Of a DNA stretch of 64,000 nucleotides, positions 9,612 to 19,013 are shown piece by piece. The DNA is from Bacillus carboniphilus. GTDB lineage: Bacteria; Bacillota; Bacilli; Bacillales; JAIVKR01. The stretch spans positions 868,001 through 932,000 of the forward strand of contig NZ_CP129013.1 in NCBI RefSeq assembly GCF_020524035.2, read 5' to 3'. The notes under the pieces are model-generated. The model searched no databases. It was given only the letters and a program-made list of their open reading frames with translations, and was not told where the DNA came from. A program made the translations under genes and the position numbers. Numbering within the stretch: position 1 is the stretch's first letter; every line of letters begins with the position of its first letter.

Positions 9612-11329
9612 TTAGTTACTACTAATAACTACATCATCGAAAGCAGCCTCGACTAAGCTTCCGCTTCCCTCATCTGCCGCTTCAATTTGTAAATTAATTG
9701 TTTGACCGGCGAACGAGCTTAAATCCACTGATTTATCGGACCATGAAGCGTCCTGATCGCTTGATGCCCCTAACTCTTCAAAAACAGTGGTGCTATTACC
9801 ATTACTATCAATGACCGAGACTTTAAAATAATCGTCACTAGAGGAATTGGAATAGTGACTGAAGTAATATGAGAATGATAAAGTGAGAGAGCTATCATCT
9901 GGTAATTCAATTGCTGGAGATGTTGCTTTTGTATAACCACCATCAATATCATAGCTACCTACAGAAAAGCCACTGTCGGCACCTGTCACTAAACTAGTTG
10001 TACCGTTCGATAATTGCTTATATCCTCGGTATCTAGTTGTTTCTGGAACACTCTTTCCCAATTTCCTGTTGTTGCGGTATCAGTTCCAAAGGTCCATCCG
10101 TTATTCTTTTCAAAGTCATCAGAAAATACCTCTTCTGGATCCACAATTGGTCCACCTGTATATTTCACAGCTGCTTCTGCATCAAGTCTTCCATGATCCC
10201 AATAGGACCCCGTCCCAGCAATTTCTTCGGCTGTCTCTTCAAGTGCCTCGCGAACCTCAGAATTTGATAAACCTTGAGAAGCAAGCAATGCTGCGACACC
10301 AGCTGCATGTGGGGATGCCATTGATGTTCCGCTATAGGAAACATACCCTCCACCTAACTGAGTTGAATATATACCATAACCAGGTGCAGCTACGTCCACC
10401 CATGAACCATAAGTTGAGAAACTTGCTTTTTGATCGTTTGAGTCAGTTGCTGCCACAGCAATCGAATTATCGTAATAGGCTGGATACTGTGGACTTGATG
10501 TTCCAGCATTTCCAGCTGCACAGATGACCGTTACCCCTTTGTTCCAAGCATAATCAACAGCATTTTCTACCACATTTGAAGAAGAGGAACTACCTAAGCT
10601 CAAATTAATGACATCTGCCCCGTTGTCTGCTGCCCAAACAATCCCATCTGCTACTCCTGCATTTGAACCAGAACCGCTAGCATTCAACACTCGAACAGGT
10701 AAAATTTTCACTTTTGGTGCAACACCAGCAACACCGATTCCATTATGAGTTGATGCTGCTACCGTACCTGCTACGTGCGTACCATGCCCATTCTCATCAG
10801 AAGCGTCACTATCATCATCAATGAAGTCATAACCTGATAACACTTTACCTGATAAATCTTCATGATCGTCTTGAACCCCTGTGTCAATAACAGCTACCGA
10901 GATGGAGCTACTCCCTTGTGTCACATCCCAAGCCGCTTCTGCATTCATAATCTGTGGTCCGTATTGATAACTACTGTAGTAAGGATCATTTGGAGTGAAA
11001 AATGCTTTATACTCTATAATTGGTTCTGCATACTCAACAACATCGTAACTTTCATACAATTTAATCGCTTCTTCTACTGTTAACCCATCTAAACTTAATA
11101 CATCAAAATTTAACGATTTATTCGTTGATACTACAGATGTTTTTACTTTCGCATGAATAGATGCTTTTGTTTTTTCAGAAGCATCTTCCTTAAATTTAAC
11201 AACAACCTCATTACTCCCATTCACAGAATCTGTTGTCGCATACGTAGGTGAGATTGACCCAAAAAATCCAAATCCAAACAATAATGCTCCTACTGCTGAA
11301 AATAAAAAAAGTTTTCTCAATGCTTTCAA
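9612..11329 (-). CDS. Secreted subtilisin-like serine protease (single-base frameshift)
   Basis: S8 peptidase with a Sec signal peptide (residues 1-31, ending SPTYA), an I9-type propeptide (EVVVKFKEDAS to about 108) and a thermitase-like catalytic domain with Asp149 (VAVIDTG), His182 (NGHGTHVAG) and Ser336 (SGTSMASPHAAG). The frame breaks near 10045, where GNWER is followed by VFQKQ. Adding one G gives GNWER-GVPETTRYRGYKQL and leads into a 150-aa C-terminal beta-rich domain (LTLSFSYYFSHYS, FDDVVISSN) of the jelly-roll type found on many secreted Bacillus proteases. Even without repair the catalytic domain would be made. Confidence 0.88.
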
Positions 11330-11720
11330 TAAAATCTCTCCTTTAAAATTGGTTTTCTTTTAGAATAAGATTGCTCCTATCCTTCAAGATTTACAAATTA
11401 TTATACTACCTAAAAATGAAAAAGAGTTGCTTTTCAACTTGGGAAAGATTAATTAGTAAAAAATGTTTAATTGTTCAAATGAACCCTAATCCTTTCACTT
11501 TTTTTATGTTATAAAGAGTACAAAAAAACTATGTTTGCACCTAGTTCGATTGAAATAAATCATGAATTTAAGAATAAGGTTGTAGTTCAATTGAATGATA
11601 AATTATGAACAACATGTTATGGTTCATATTTACAAACGTGAAGATCATTAAAATAATGTATAATATATGGAAAATAACATTGTGTTTTTTTTACACATTA
11701 CATAAGGGAGAGAGTAGTGA

Positions 11721-12140
11721 ATGTTCATTTCCAAACACGAAGTCGAAGTCCGATATGCAGAAACGGATCAAATGGGAGTTGTATATCATGCTAATTACTT
11801 AATATGGATGGATTTAGGAAGAACAAAACTAATAAAAGAATTAGGGTTCTCTTATAAAAAATTGGAAGAAGATGGTGTGTTATGTCCGGTTTTAGAAGCC
11901 AGTGTCAAATATAAAAAACCGTTTCGATTTGGTGAGACCGCTACAATTCATACATGGATTAACGAATATAATGGGATAAGAATTGTTTACGGATATAAAA
12001 TTTTCACACCAAATAATGAAGTAGGGATCGAAGGAACTACCAGCCATGTATGTGTGAAAAACGATTCGTTTAAACCAATTAATTTTAAAAAACACTATCC
12101 TCACTGGCATGAGGAATATATGAAAGCAATGAATAAATAA
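11721..12140 (+). CDS. yneP: Acyl-CoA thioesterase, YbgC/4HBT hotdog family (YneP)
   Basis: Hotdog-fold thioesterase of 139 aa. The segment VRYAETDQMGVVYHANYLIWMDLGR contains the family signature in which the aspartate (AETDQMG) is catalytic and the YHANY loop lines the active site. The ATG at 11721 follows GGGAGAGAG. Natural substrate unknown; short- or medium-chain acyl-CoA is the usual assignment. Converges with yneR, as in B. subtilis. The 390 bases upstream to the protease gene contain no other gene that I can see. Confidence 0.88.
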   Translation: MFISKHEVEVRYAETDQMGVVYHANYLIWMDLGRTKLIKELGFSYKKLEEDGVLCPVLEASVKYKKPFRFGETATIHTWINEYNGIRIVYGYKIFTPNNEVGIEGTTSHVCVKNDSFKPINFKKHYPHWHEEYMKAMNK

Positions 12141-12187
12141 AAAAGGCGCAAGCGCTTTTCTAACGACGCATCCTAAAATTAATGATT

Positions 12188-12236
12188 AAAAAAATGAGTT
12201 ATTGATGTGCTCCTCAACACCAATAACTCATTACAT
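12188..12236. terminator. Bidirectional terminator between yneP and yneR
   Basis: ATGAGTTATTG (12194-12204) pairs with CAATAACTCAT (12221-12231) between two convergent genes. Confidence 0.7.
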
Positions 12237-12527
12237 TTATTTGTTAAATATAAATACAGGTTCATGTATATCAGAATCAAACTGAATTTGAAAGTCATGG
12301 TCATCTAAATACCATAAATCTTTCTGTTCAAGAAAAAATAAAATATCGTTTTTCGTTTCTTTCACACCTATATCACTAGGTTTTTCAATTCCTACTCCTA
12401 ATGAAAAACCTTTCTGTACATCGCTACACCCTCCTAATCGTGGGAAAAAACGAAGAGAATCTCCCTCTTTTAGATCAAACTCTTCTTTATACCAGTTAGC
12501 TGCTTCCTCTTCGATATGCATATTCAT
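12237..12527 (-). CDS. yneR: HesB/IscA-like protein YneR
   Basis: A 96-aa protein of the HesB/YadR/YfhF subgroup of the A-type Fe-S scaffold fold. It has only the single Cys of GGCSDVQKGFSLGVG and lacks the C-terminal CxC of true IscA, so a canonical cluster-carrier role is doubtful. The N-terminus MHIEEEAANWYKEEFDLKEG is typical of the subgroup. It is close to the capA-like gene (17 bp) and may be transcribed with it. Confidence 0.85.
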   Translation of the reverse strand: MNMHIEEEAANWYKEEFDLKEGDSLRFFPRLGGCSDVQKGFSLGVGIEKPSDIGVKETKNDILFFLEQKDLWYLDDHDFQIQFDSDIHEPVFIFNK

Positions 12528-12544
12528 ATAAACTAACTCCTTTT

Positions 12545-13669
12545 TTATTGATTAATCCATTGATACATATGTGCTAATATTTCTTCATTTTGCTGTTTGT
12601 TTATATTCTCCAATAACTGAACTCGATAATTGGAACGATTTGAACTCGTTACAATGGTTGGAATAAATGAAGGTTCCTTAATGGTGGTTATTGTTTCGGC
12701 CTGTTCTATTTTTTTATTTATTTTTACATTAAATATCCCACCGATGTCTTTATAATCTCCTACTTGACCCGATAAAAAATTACCTAATGAATAAACAACT
12801 AGACTTTGACCTCCATTCCCATTATCTAACCACTCTATTGGTTGGAGCACATGAGAATGATGACCGACAATAACATCTGCTCCATTTTTGGCAAGGCTGT
12901 TCGCAAGCTCTTTTTGTTGATTCGTTGGATATCTTTGATATTCATTCCCCCAATGGAGATTAACGATGATGACATCGGATTGACTCTTCATCTCTTTCAT
13001 ATCGTTAATTATTTTTAATTCATCGATCATATTTACGACATAAGGGTGTTCATCAGGTATAGGAATTCCGTTAGTTCCATATGTATAGGAGAGAAACCCA
13101 ATTTTAATTCCTTTGACGGATAAAACACGTAAGGTGTTTGCATCATTTTCACTTTGATATGCTCCAACGTAGGTAATCCCTAATTTTTTATAATAATGTG
13201 TTGCGTTTTCAACTGCAGTCATTCCACGATCAAGCGTATGGTTATTAGCCATATTAACAATATCTATACCCGCTCCCTTTAAGTCTTCCCCAATTTCATA
13301 TGGACTGTTAAAGGATGGGTAGGTAGACAATCCGATATCCACTCCTCCCATCATAGACTCTTGATTTGCCATTGTGATGTCATTTACATTAAGTTCACTT
13401 TTTACTCCTTCAAGCATTGGATTGAAGTCATATGAGCCATCTGTTTGCTTCGCATCATTATACACACGACTATGTAATAATACGTCTCCGATAGCTGAGA
13501 AGCTTACTTCTGTTTCGAAATTCTTATATTTATTTGCGACTACATGGGTAGAGACTTTTTTTGAAGGAAGTGATTCTGTTTGATCTTGGCCTTTTATAAA
13601 AAAGAAAAGACTCGCTCCTAATATAACGATCGAAAATAACAGAAAAGATATTTGATAAGTTCGTTTCAT
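12545..13669 (-). CDS. CapA-family metallophosphatase-like protein, membrane anchored
   Basis: A 374-aa protein with an N-terminal membrane anchor (residues 7-25) and an extracellular CapA domain (PGA_cap). Motifs typical of the family are AIGDVLLHSRVYNDAK, MANNHTLDRG, VNLHWGNEYQRYP and IVGHHSHVLQPIEW, whose Asp, Asn and His residues form the calcineurin-like metal site. CapA proteins take part in poly-gamma-glutamate synthesis, but no capB or capC is nearby, so its role here is open. Confidence 0.85.
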   Translation of the reverse strand: MKRTYQISFLLFSIVILGASLFFFIKGQDQTESLPSKKVSTHVVANKYKNFETEVSFSAIGDVLLHSRVYNDAKQTDGSYDFNPMLEGVKSELNVNDITMANQESMMGGVDIGLSTYPSFNSPYEIGEDLKGAGIDIVNMANNHTLDRGMTAVENATHYYKKLGITYVGAYQSENDANTLRVLSVKGIKIGFLSYTYGTNGIPIPDEHPYVVNMIDELKIINDMKEMKSQSDVIIVNLHWGNEYQRYPTNQQKELANSLAKNGADVIVGHHSHVLQPIEWLDNGNGGQSLVVYSLGNFLSGQVGDYKDIGGIFNVKINKKIEQAETITTIKEPSFIPTIVTSSNRSNYRVQLLENINKQQNEEILAHMYQWINQ

Positions 13670-13760
13670 TTTTGCTCCTCATTAAGTTGTTTTCTTTTTA
13701 TGGTACCGAAAAATTTGACGAAAGGAAAGAGTGAAGCTAAATATAACTACAATTCCCATA

Positions 13761-13802
13761 AAAAAAGCATCTCTAACAAAGAAAATTAGAGATGCTTTTT
13801 TT
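13761..13802. terminator. Terminator between plsY and the capA-like gene
   Basis: AAAAAAGCATCTCTAA (13761-13776) pairs perfectly with TTAGAGATGCTTTTTT (13786-13801). Confidence 0.85.
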
Positions 13803-13835
13803 GAGTTTGTTTTCATTACCAAAGAACCTTTCCTT

Positions 13836-13870
13836 TGCGTCGCTTAACGGGCGCTTACGCTTTTCTTTTT
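13836..13870. repeat. Short fragment of the R2 repeat
   Basis: GCGTCGCTTAACGGGCGCTT followed by ACGCTTTTC matches the distal end of the R2 elements at 30325 and 52395. It lies directly downstream of plsY. Confidence 0.5.
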
Positions 13871-14453
13871 ACATCCATTTTATTTTTGGTTCTGTTTTAT
13901 TTTTGATTCGAACAATATTTTGTCGGTGACGATATATTATAAATGCAGCTAATAGTCCAATCAAAATATCAAACGTTAAATCTTCCACAAATATCAAAGT
14001 ATAAATAAAAGCTAACACACTGCATACGATAGATGAAAACGAAACCATTTTTGATATATATAAAATAATAAAAAAACAAATGATTGCGAACAAAAACAAA
14101 AATGGTTCAATTGCAAGAACAACACCAGATGAGGTTGCGACAGCCTTTCCACCTTTAAACTTGGCGAATATTGGGAAGCTATGACCAATGGCAGCAGCCA
14201 CTCCTAAATAAATAGAAGGATGTCCATCTATTGTTAGTAGTAATGGCAAACAGGCAGCTAAAGTTCCTTTCAAAATATCAGCTATTGTGACAATTAAGCC
14301 AGCAGTAACACCTAAAGTACGAAAGGTGTTCGTTCCTCCTAAATTTCCGCTTCCATGCTCACGTATATCAATACCGTAGCCAACTTTTCCTACAATTAAA
14401 CCAAAGGGAATGGAACCTATAACATAGGCTAGAATAATCATTATGTAGAACAT
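13869..14453 (-). CDS. plsY: Acyl-phosphate:glycerol-3-phosphate acyltransferase
   Basis: Integral membrane enzyme that adds an acyl chain from acyl-phosphate to glycerol-3-phosphate, the first step of phospholipid synthesis in Gram-positives. The 194-aa protein shows the PlsY motifs [27 protein letters not shown] and the [10 protein letters not shown] loop ([11 protein letters not shown]), with about five membrane segments. In B. subtilis it lies next to parE and yneR (yneS); here the same neighbourhood is kept. The 330 bases upstream contain no gene. Confidence 0.95.
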   Translation of the reverse strand: MFYIMIILAYVIGSIPFGLIVGKVGYGIDIREHGSGNLGGTNTFRTLGVTAGLIVTIADILKGTLAACLPLLLTIDGHPSIYLGVAAAIGHSFPIFAKFKGGKAVATSSGVVLAIEPFLFLFAIICFFIILYISKMVSFSSIVCSVLAFIYTLIFVEDLTFDILIGLLAAFIIYRHRQNIVRIKNKTEPKIKWM

Positions 14454-14785
14454 CTTATCCCCTCCTCATCTTAATTTTAACCAAAGAAATTACCTAATTC
14501 ATTTTAAAGAAAGATGCTTTTGATTAAGAAATACCAGCACCTTTCAAAAATCGTATTAAAAGAAACATAATTGCCTGTGATTAAAAGGGAACAACCCTTG
14601 ATATTCAAAAGTGAAAATCACACTTCAATATCATACTAAATATAAACGATCTACTCAACTCATTTATTATTTACGACCTTATATCGTTATTATATCATTG
14701 TTTATTAAGAAAAATGTTGATTTTAACATGTTTATAGAGTATAAGAACCAGATGCTAAATTCCGAATAAACATTTATTACATTCC

Positions 14786-16012
14786 TTAATCAATTGTAGG
14801 TAATTCAAATGTGCCCAGTACAATTAAGGGGTTTGCCGTCGCCATTGTTTCGCAAACAGAAGCAGATAACTCGTCTTGGATGATATTGAGGGAACTCACC
14901 GTAACTGTGTCACATTCTAAGCTCGGAGGTGTAGGAACAGTTAAGCTGCATCCAATTACTGAATTAATGAAGGTATTACCTGAAATTGATAAATTACCTT
15001 CCCCTAAATTATTACTATTAAAGTTTGGTGGGCATCCACCGATATCTCCGTCATAACTACAAATCGGTCCTCCACAATCGCTGTTAGCCGTTATGCTGGC
15101 GATAAAGTTAACATCTCCAATCACTCGCACTTGATATCCATCAACATTTGTTAATGTACCACATTCAGTTTGACAACTTGAAGTAAAAGTTACAGTCTCT
15201 ACACAAGTTGTTAAATTACTAACGTTATATACAAAATAAAAATTCCCATTATCAATATCTAAATCAATACCTGGAGGCACTGAGCGAACAGCAGCAAATG
15301 GGACAATAATACCATTTTGACTTGATACACTCATCTTAGATTTATCTCCTGAAACTTTTTGAATGTTTGTAGAGAGATGACTTTGTTTAATTAAAGTTTG
15401 ATTAGTGCCTACTTTTTCACTGATATTAAGTGACTCGATTGTCGGAAGTTTAAATACACCAAAAACGCTAAATGCTAGGATGTCTGTAAGAAGGATTTCA
15501 CATAAAGGAACTTCATTTATTACATCAAAAAATTTCAGTTCTTCTACCACTACATTGTCACATGTGAACTTGATAGCAGATGGTTCTGTTAAACTACAGC
15601 CTATTACTTGATCGACTTGAACGAAATCAGATATTGTTATTTGACCTATTCCCTGCTCATTATTAAAAAATTGAGGAGGACAAGCACCTGCCTCGTCTGG
15701 ATCAAAATTGCATACTAAACCTCCACATTGACCTTCTACTTCTACACTTGCCGTATAAGAAATACATCCAGTTACTCGAACTTGAAAAGCATTTATTTCT
15801 GAGACTGTTCCGCAATCCGTTTCCTGGCTATCAAGATTAATCGTACATTCTTCAACGGTAGCCGTTAATCCATCTACATTATAGATAAAAGAAATATCCC
15901 CCGCTAAAACAAGATCAAACTCTACAGGTAAGGTTTTAAAGCTATAAAATTCAACAATATTTTTAGCTGACTCACACAATCCTTGAAGAACTTGCTTTTC
16001 TTCGTTTGTCAT
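14786..16012 (-). CDS. Cys-rich protein with two tandem ~160-aa repeats; possible spore-surface protein
   Basis: 408 aa with no signal peptide. Two homologous units cover about 48-205 and 255-408. Each has FxYNVxxLT, DCGT/ECGT, a YQVRV/FQVRV strand, QCGGLVC/DCGGPIC, ACPPQFFNN/GCPPNFNSN and VIGCSLT, with cysteines at equivalent positions, and each ends FKLPTIE/FELPTID. The start at 16012 follows AAAGGTGAT. The minus strand upstream carries CATATTCTA, a SigK-like -10 (CATAnnnTA), though no -35 AC at ideal spacing. Many Cys, no export signal and a sporulator suggest a coat or exosporium component; this is inference and I do not recognise the family. Confidence 0.65.
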   Translation of the reverse strand: MTNEEKQVLQGLCESAKNIVEFYSFKTLPVEFDLVLAGDISFIYNVDGLTATVEECTINLDSQETDCGTVSEINAFQVRVTGCISYTASVEVEGQCGGLVCNFDPDEAGACPPQFFNNEQGIGQITISDFVQVDQVIGCSLTEPSAIKFTCDNVVVEELKFFDVINEVPLCEILLTDILAFSVFGVFKLPTIESLNISEKVGTNQTLIKQSHLSTNIQKVSGDKSKMSVSSQNGIIVPFAAVRSVPPGIDLDIDNGNFYFVYNVSNLTTCVETVTFTSSCQTECGTLTNVDGYQVRVIGDVNFIASITANSDCGGPICSYDGDIGGCPPNFNSNNLGEGNLSISGNTFINSVIGCSLTVPTPPSLECDTVTVSSLNIIQDELSASVCETMATANPLIVLGTFELPTID

Positions 16013-16170
16013 TGTTATCACCTTTCTTTGTATTTTATACATAATAGAATATGCAATCATTCTTTGATTCTCTTGTGTGTTTGTCTACCTTCATTCCTTT
16101 TTTAAAAAGAAGCAAAAATGGTATATATAGAATTTTATTGGTATGATATGAAAAGAAAGGATGGTTGCTG

Positions 16171-16581
16171 ATGATAGAGAATCCTTCTAGAGAAGAAATT
16201 CAATCTATATTAAAACAAAGTAAACGCATTGCTGTAGTTGGTCTATCTAATAATCCTGAAAGAACCTCTTATTTAGTTAGTCAAGCTATGCAAAAGGCTG
16301 GCTATCAAATCATCCCCGTAAATCCTACTATTGATGAGGTGTTGGGAGAAAAAGCTGTGGTCTCATTAAAGGATATTAAAGGTGAAGTTGACATCGTGAA
16401 CATTTTTAGAAGACCGGAATATTTAGTTGACATCGCACAAGAATTTTTACAGATTAATTGTCCTGTTTTTTGGGCTCAACAAGGGATTAAAAATGAAGAA
16501 GCTTTTCAAATGCTAATAGAGGCTGGCAAAACAGTGGTTATGGACCGGTGTATTAAAGTAGAGCACGCTTTAAGTAAGTGA
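16171..16581 (+). CDS. yneT: CoA-binding protein YneT
   Basis: Rossmann-fold CoA-binding domain protein of 136 aa, related to the N-terminus of succinyl-CoA synthetase alpha. RIAVVGLSNNPERTSYLVSQ carries the nucleotide-binding turn and YQIIPVNPTIDEVLGEKAVVSL is the second family block. I chose the ATG at 16171 because GAAAGG is about 10 bases upstream; a TTG at 16165 is possible. Function beyond CoA binding is not known. Confidence 0.88.
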   Translation: MIENPSREEIQSILKQSKRIAVVGLSNNPERTSYLVSQAMQKAGYQIIPVNPTIDEVLGEKAVVSLKDIKGEVDIVNIFRRPEYLVDIAQEFLQINCPVFWAQQGIKNEEAFQMLIEAGKTVVMDRCIKVEHALSK

Positions 16582-16590
16582 GATCTATAA

Positions 16591-16636
16591 AAACAAACCA
16601 ACAATGCTTTTTTGTCGCATTGTTGGTTTGTTTTTT
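16591..16636. terminator. Terminator between yneT and tlp
   Basis: AAACAAACCAACAATGC (16591-16607) pairs with GCATTGTTGGTTTGTTT (16617-16633), followed by more T; the genes converge. Confidence 0.85.
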
Positions 16637-16646
16637 CCATATGAAT

Positions 16647-16892
16647 TTAAGAGTATTTGTTATACCCATTCTCTCGGTCTTCAGCTTCGTCAGCAATTTC
16701 ATTACGAAATGCGTTAATACTCTCTTCTCTACGATGATTCTTTTTCTTAATTTTTTCACGCTCATCAGGACTTGAAAATTCCATTGTTTTTTCAGCTTTT
16801 TCGATATTTTCCAATGTATTTTGGACCATATCTTGAAGTTTTTCAACATTATCAGAACGGTCATCCGGATTTGCTTTATATCCTTTATTCAT
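16647..16892 (-). CDS. tlp: Small acid-soluble spore protein Tlp
   Basis: 81-aa spore core protein. NPDDRSDNVEKLQDMVQNT and RREESINAFRNEIADEAEDRENGY are diagnostic of Tlp. Charged and helical, with no cysteine despite the historic name thioredoxin-like protein. Second gene of the sspN-tlp unit, expressed in the forespore by SigG in B. subtilis. Confidence 0.95.
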   Translation of the reverse strand: MNKGYKANPDDRSDNVEKLQDMVQNTLENIEKAEKTMEFSSPDEREKIKKKNHRREESINAFRNEIADEAEDRENGYNKYS

Positions 16893-16910
16893 CCTTACTC
16901 ATCCTTTCAT

Positions 16911-17054
16911 TTACTCACCTTTTGTTTGAATTACTTGAGCATGTTGGTCCCCTTGTGTTTGCATTTTTTTACCTTTATTTCCTCCAAAACCACGAGGTTT
17001 GGTTCCAAGATGATTAGGATTAAAATGAGTTTGCTTGTCATTGGAATTTGTCAT
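16911..17054 (-). CDS. sspN: Small acid-soluble spore protein N
   Basis: 47-aa protein: PNHLGTKPRGFGGNKGKKMQ in the middle and a QTKGE C-terminus match SspN. A GGGAGGCG RBS precedes the ATG at 17054. It lies 18 bp upstream of tlp, the conserved pair. On the minus strand CATACTA (17083-17077) is a perfect SigG-type -10 about 25 bp upstream. Confidence 0.92.
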   Translation of the reverse strand: MTNSNDKQTHFNPNHLGTKPRGFGGNKGKKMQTQGDQHAQVIQTKGE

Positions 17055-17076
17055 AAAAAAATCGCCTCCCGTCCAT

Positions 17077-17083
17077 TAGTATG
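17077..17083 (-). promoter_or_regulatory. SigG-type -10 element of sspN-tlp
   Basis: CATACTA on the minus strand matches the forespore sigma-G -10 consensus; the -35 is less clear. Confidence 0.5.
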
Positions 17084-17160
17084 GACATGAGAAACGAAAA
17101 AATGTTAACATATTTTTCATTTATAGGAGTAAGCTTAAAAAACCAAATCCTCACCTTATC

Positions 17161-17307
17161 TCAACTAGACTTTTCTTTAAATTGTTCACGTATTTTTTCT
17201 TCCAAACGATCCTCAATTGCATCCAGTGCTTTATTATCGTTTAATAGTTGTTGCTTATTTTCAGATACCAGTTCTTCAAAAGAAACTTTTCTCTGTTTTC
17301 TCATCAT
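17161..17307 (-). CDS. FbpB-like small basic protein
   Basis: 48 aa, MMRKQRKVSFEELVSENKQQ then LLNDNKALDAIEDRLEEK. The N-terminal RKQRKVSFEELVxENKQxLLxD block is that of the FbpB (Fur-regulated basic protein) family, whose B. subtilis member helps the sRNA FsrA repress iron-rich enzymes, aconitase among them. No Fur box is obvious upstream, so iron control is unproven. AAAGTGAG precedes the start; an ATG at 17304 is equally possible. Confidence 0.7.
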   Translation of the reverse strand: MMRKQRKVSFEELVSENKQQLLNDNKALDAIEDRLEEKIREQFKEKSS

Positions 17308-17378
17308 ATTCACTCACTTTCTTTCTTATTAGTCTTACCAAAATATTTTTAAAAAATAGCTACTAGCTTAAATTTTCT

Positions 17379-17918
17379 TCAAATTCCGTCTTTTTTCCTC
17401 ATTTTATTTAGAGACTCCTCCATTGTTTCTTCTGTTAATTCTCCGACCTGTTTTCCAACAATCATTCCTTTTTCATCAATGAAGTAAGTGGTGGGATAAG
17501 TAAGGATCCCATATGCACTATGAACTTGATTTTCACGGTCTAATAAAACATCAAACGTAACCCCTGTATTCTCGATAAATTCATAAACATCTTCCTCTTT
17601 TACTTCCGTAGAGGTGAAATTTATGGCAACGATTTCAACTTCACTTTTATACTTCTCTTGAAACTGTTGCATAGTTGGCATTTCCTTCTTACAGACCGTA
17701 CACCACGTAGCCCAAAAATTCAAAAAGACCTTTTTGCCTCTATAATCTTTCATTTGAATAACCTCATTGTTAAGGGACATCAATTCAAATGGAATAGCTT
17801 CTTTATTTACTTCACTTTCTTCTTCAGTTGATTCGATTGAATCTTGTTTATAGACTTGATTCCAAACGGTAAACCCAATTAGTAATATAATAATAATAGG
17901 TAACCACCATTTTTTCAT
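17379..17918 (-). CDS. yneN: Membrane-anchored thiol-disulfide oxidoreductase (YneN/ResA-like)
   Basis: 179-aa TlpA/ResA-type thioredoxin-fold protein. An N-terminal anchor (MKKWWLPIIIILLIGFTVWN) puts the domain outside the membrane; the active site is WATWCTVCKKEMP and the cis-Pro is in LTYPTTYFID. Start at 17918 with AAGGAGAG upstream. Synteny between citB and sspN matches B. subtilis yneN. The partner could be the CcdA electron carrier encoded at 31466-32176, which is inference. Confidence 0.88.
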   Translation of the reverse strand: MKKWWLPIIIILLIGFTVWNQVYKQDSIESTEEESEVNKEAIPFELMSLNNEVIQMKDYRGKKVFLNFWATWCTVCKKEMPTMQQFQEKYKSEVEIVAINFTSTEVKEEDVYEFIENTGVTFDVLLDRENQVHSAYGILTYPTTYFIDEKGMIVGKQVGELTEETMEESLNKMRKKDGI

Positions 17919-18156
17919 ATACTTGTCTCTCCTTATGTACAAGCATTGCTTTGAATTTCGCTGTTTGCCTATCCATTATATAATATGTAGCCCAAATTAC
18001 ACACGATAGTAGCCCTTTGTTAAAAAAAATTCACATTATCTAAATATTAAAAAGAAATAAAAATCGTTATAGTTGACTTAACTTTATAATGAAGAGCTTC
18101 TATAAGAACTATAGTAAATGATTAATGTGTCTGGAATAGGTCATTCTTAAAATTCA

Positions 18157-18187
18157 GTAAAGACTACACTTTTATAGTCTTTTCGAT
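18157..18187 (+). terminator. Isolated hairpin with T tract
   Basis: AAAGACTA (18161-18168) pairs with TAGTCTTT (18176-18183), then TT. No gene on the plus strand feeds it. Bases 17919-18339 hold nothing else that I can support. Confidence 0.4.
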
Positions 18188-18339
18188 ATTCATATGGCGC
18201 AATTAACTTGGAAGCTGTTCTTTCCTTTTCAAAAATGAAATGATACGAAAAACAATTCTTAAGTAATTAAAATAAATCCCCCTTATCCATTTATTTAAAA
18301 AGAGCTCCACCAACAAGGTGAAGCCACTCGAAGTAATTG

Positions 18340-19012
18340 TTATTTCAATTCTTTCCTTTTATGCTCTATTATTGATAAAGATAATTGATCTGTACGACTC
18401 AAAACAAGATCTGCGTTACTAAAATGCTCTTTGTTACCAATCGCAACAGAAAACATGCCTGCGGCATTAATCGCATCGACACCTGCAAATGCATCCTCTA
18501 TTCCTATACAAGAAGATGATTCAACTTTTAACAATTTAGCTGCTGTTAGGAAAATTTCTGGATCTGGTTTTCCCCTTTTTATTTTGGCTGCATCGACAAT
18601 GACATCAAATTGTTCTTTTAGTTGTAAGGAGGTCAAGACTAAATCTGCATTTTTACTAGCAGAAGCTAACCCAAGTTTCAAACCTCTTTCTTTTATTTCC
18701 TCTAAAAAAAAGATTAATACCGGGTAAAATATCTTTAGGTGAAATTTCTTTAATTAAAGTTAAGTAATGACTGTTCTTTTTAGCTGCCAGCCTTTCTTTA
18801 TCTTCACTTGAATAAAGTTCTAGCTTTCCACCGAGCTTTAAGATCATTTCAAGAGATTCAATTCTTGATATCCCTTTGAGACTTTTATTATCTTCTCTTG
18901 TAAATTGAATTCCTAAATCATTCGCTAATGCTTGCCAAGCTAAAAAGTGATAATCTGCTGTATCTGTTATGACACCATCCAAATCAAAAATAACGGCCTT
19001 TATTTCTTTCAT
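18340..19012 (-). CDS. pgmB: Beta-phosphoglucomutase (single-base frameshift)
   Basis: HAD-superfamily enzyme that converts beta-glucose-1-phosphate, the product of maltose phosphorylase, to glucose-6-phosphate. Motif I is FDLDGVITDTADYHFLAWQ, the cap and ASASKNA follow, and the end is KRGKPDPEIFL and IEDAFAGVDAINAAGM. The frame breaks at an A8 tract (18704-18711); one base less gives NLFLEEIKERGLKLGLASASKNA. It starts one base after the phosphorylase stop codon, so translation is coupled. Confidence 0.9.
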
Positions 19013-19013
19013 G

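Noticed and set aside
10069..10527. Plus-strand ORF of 152 codons inside the subtilase gene
   Set aside because: Antisense to the catalytic domain with its Asp/His/Ser motifs; a shadow.
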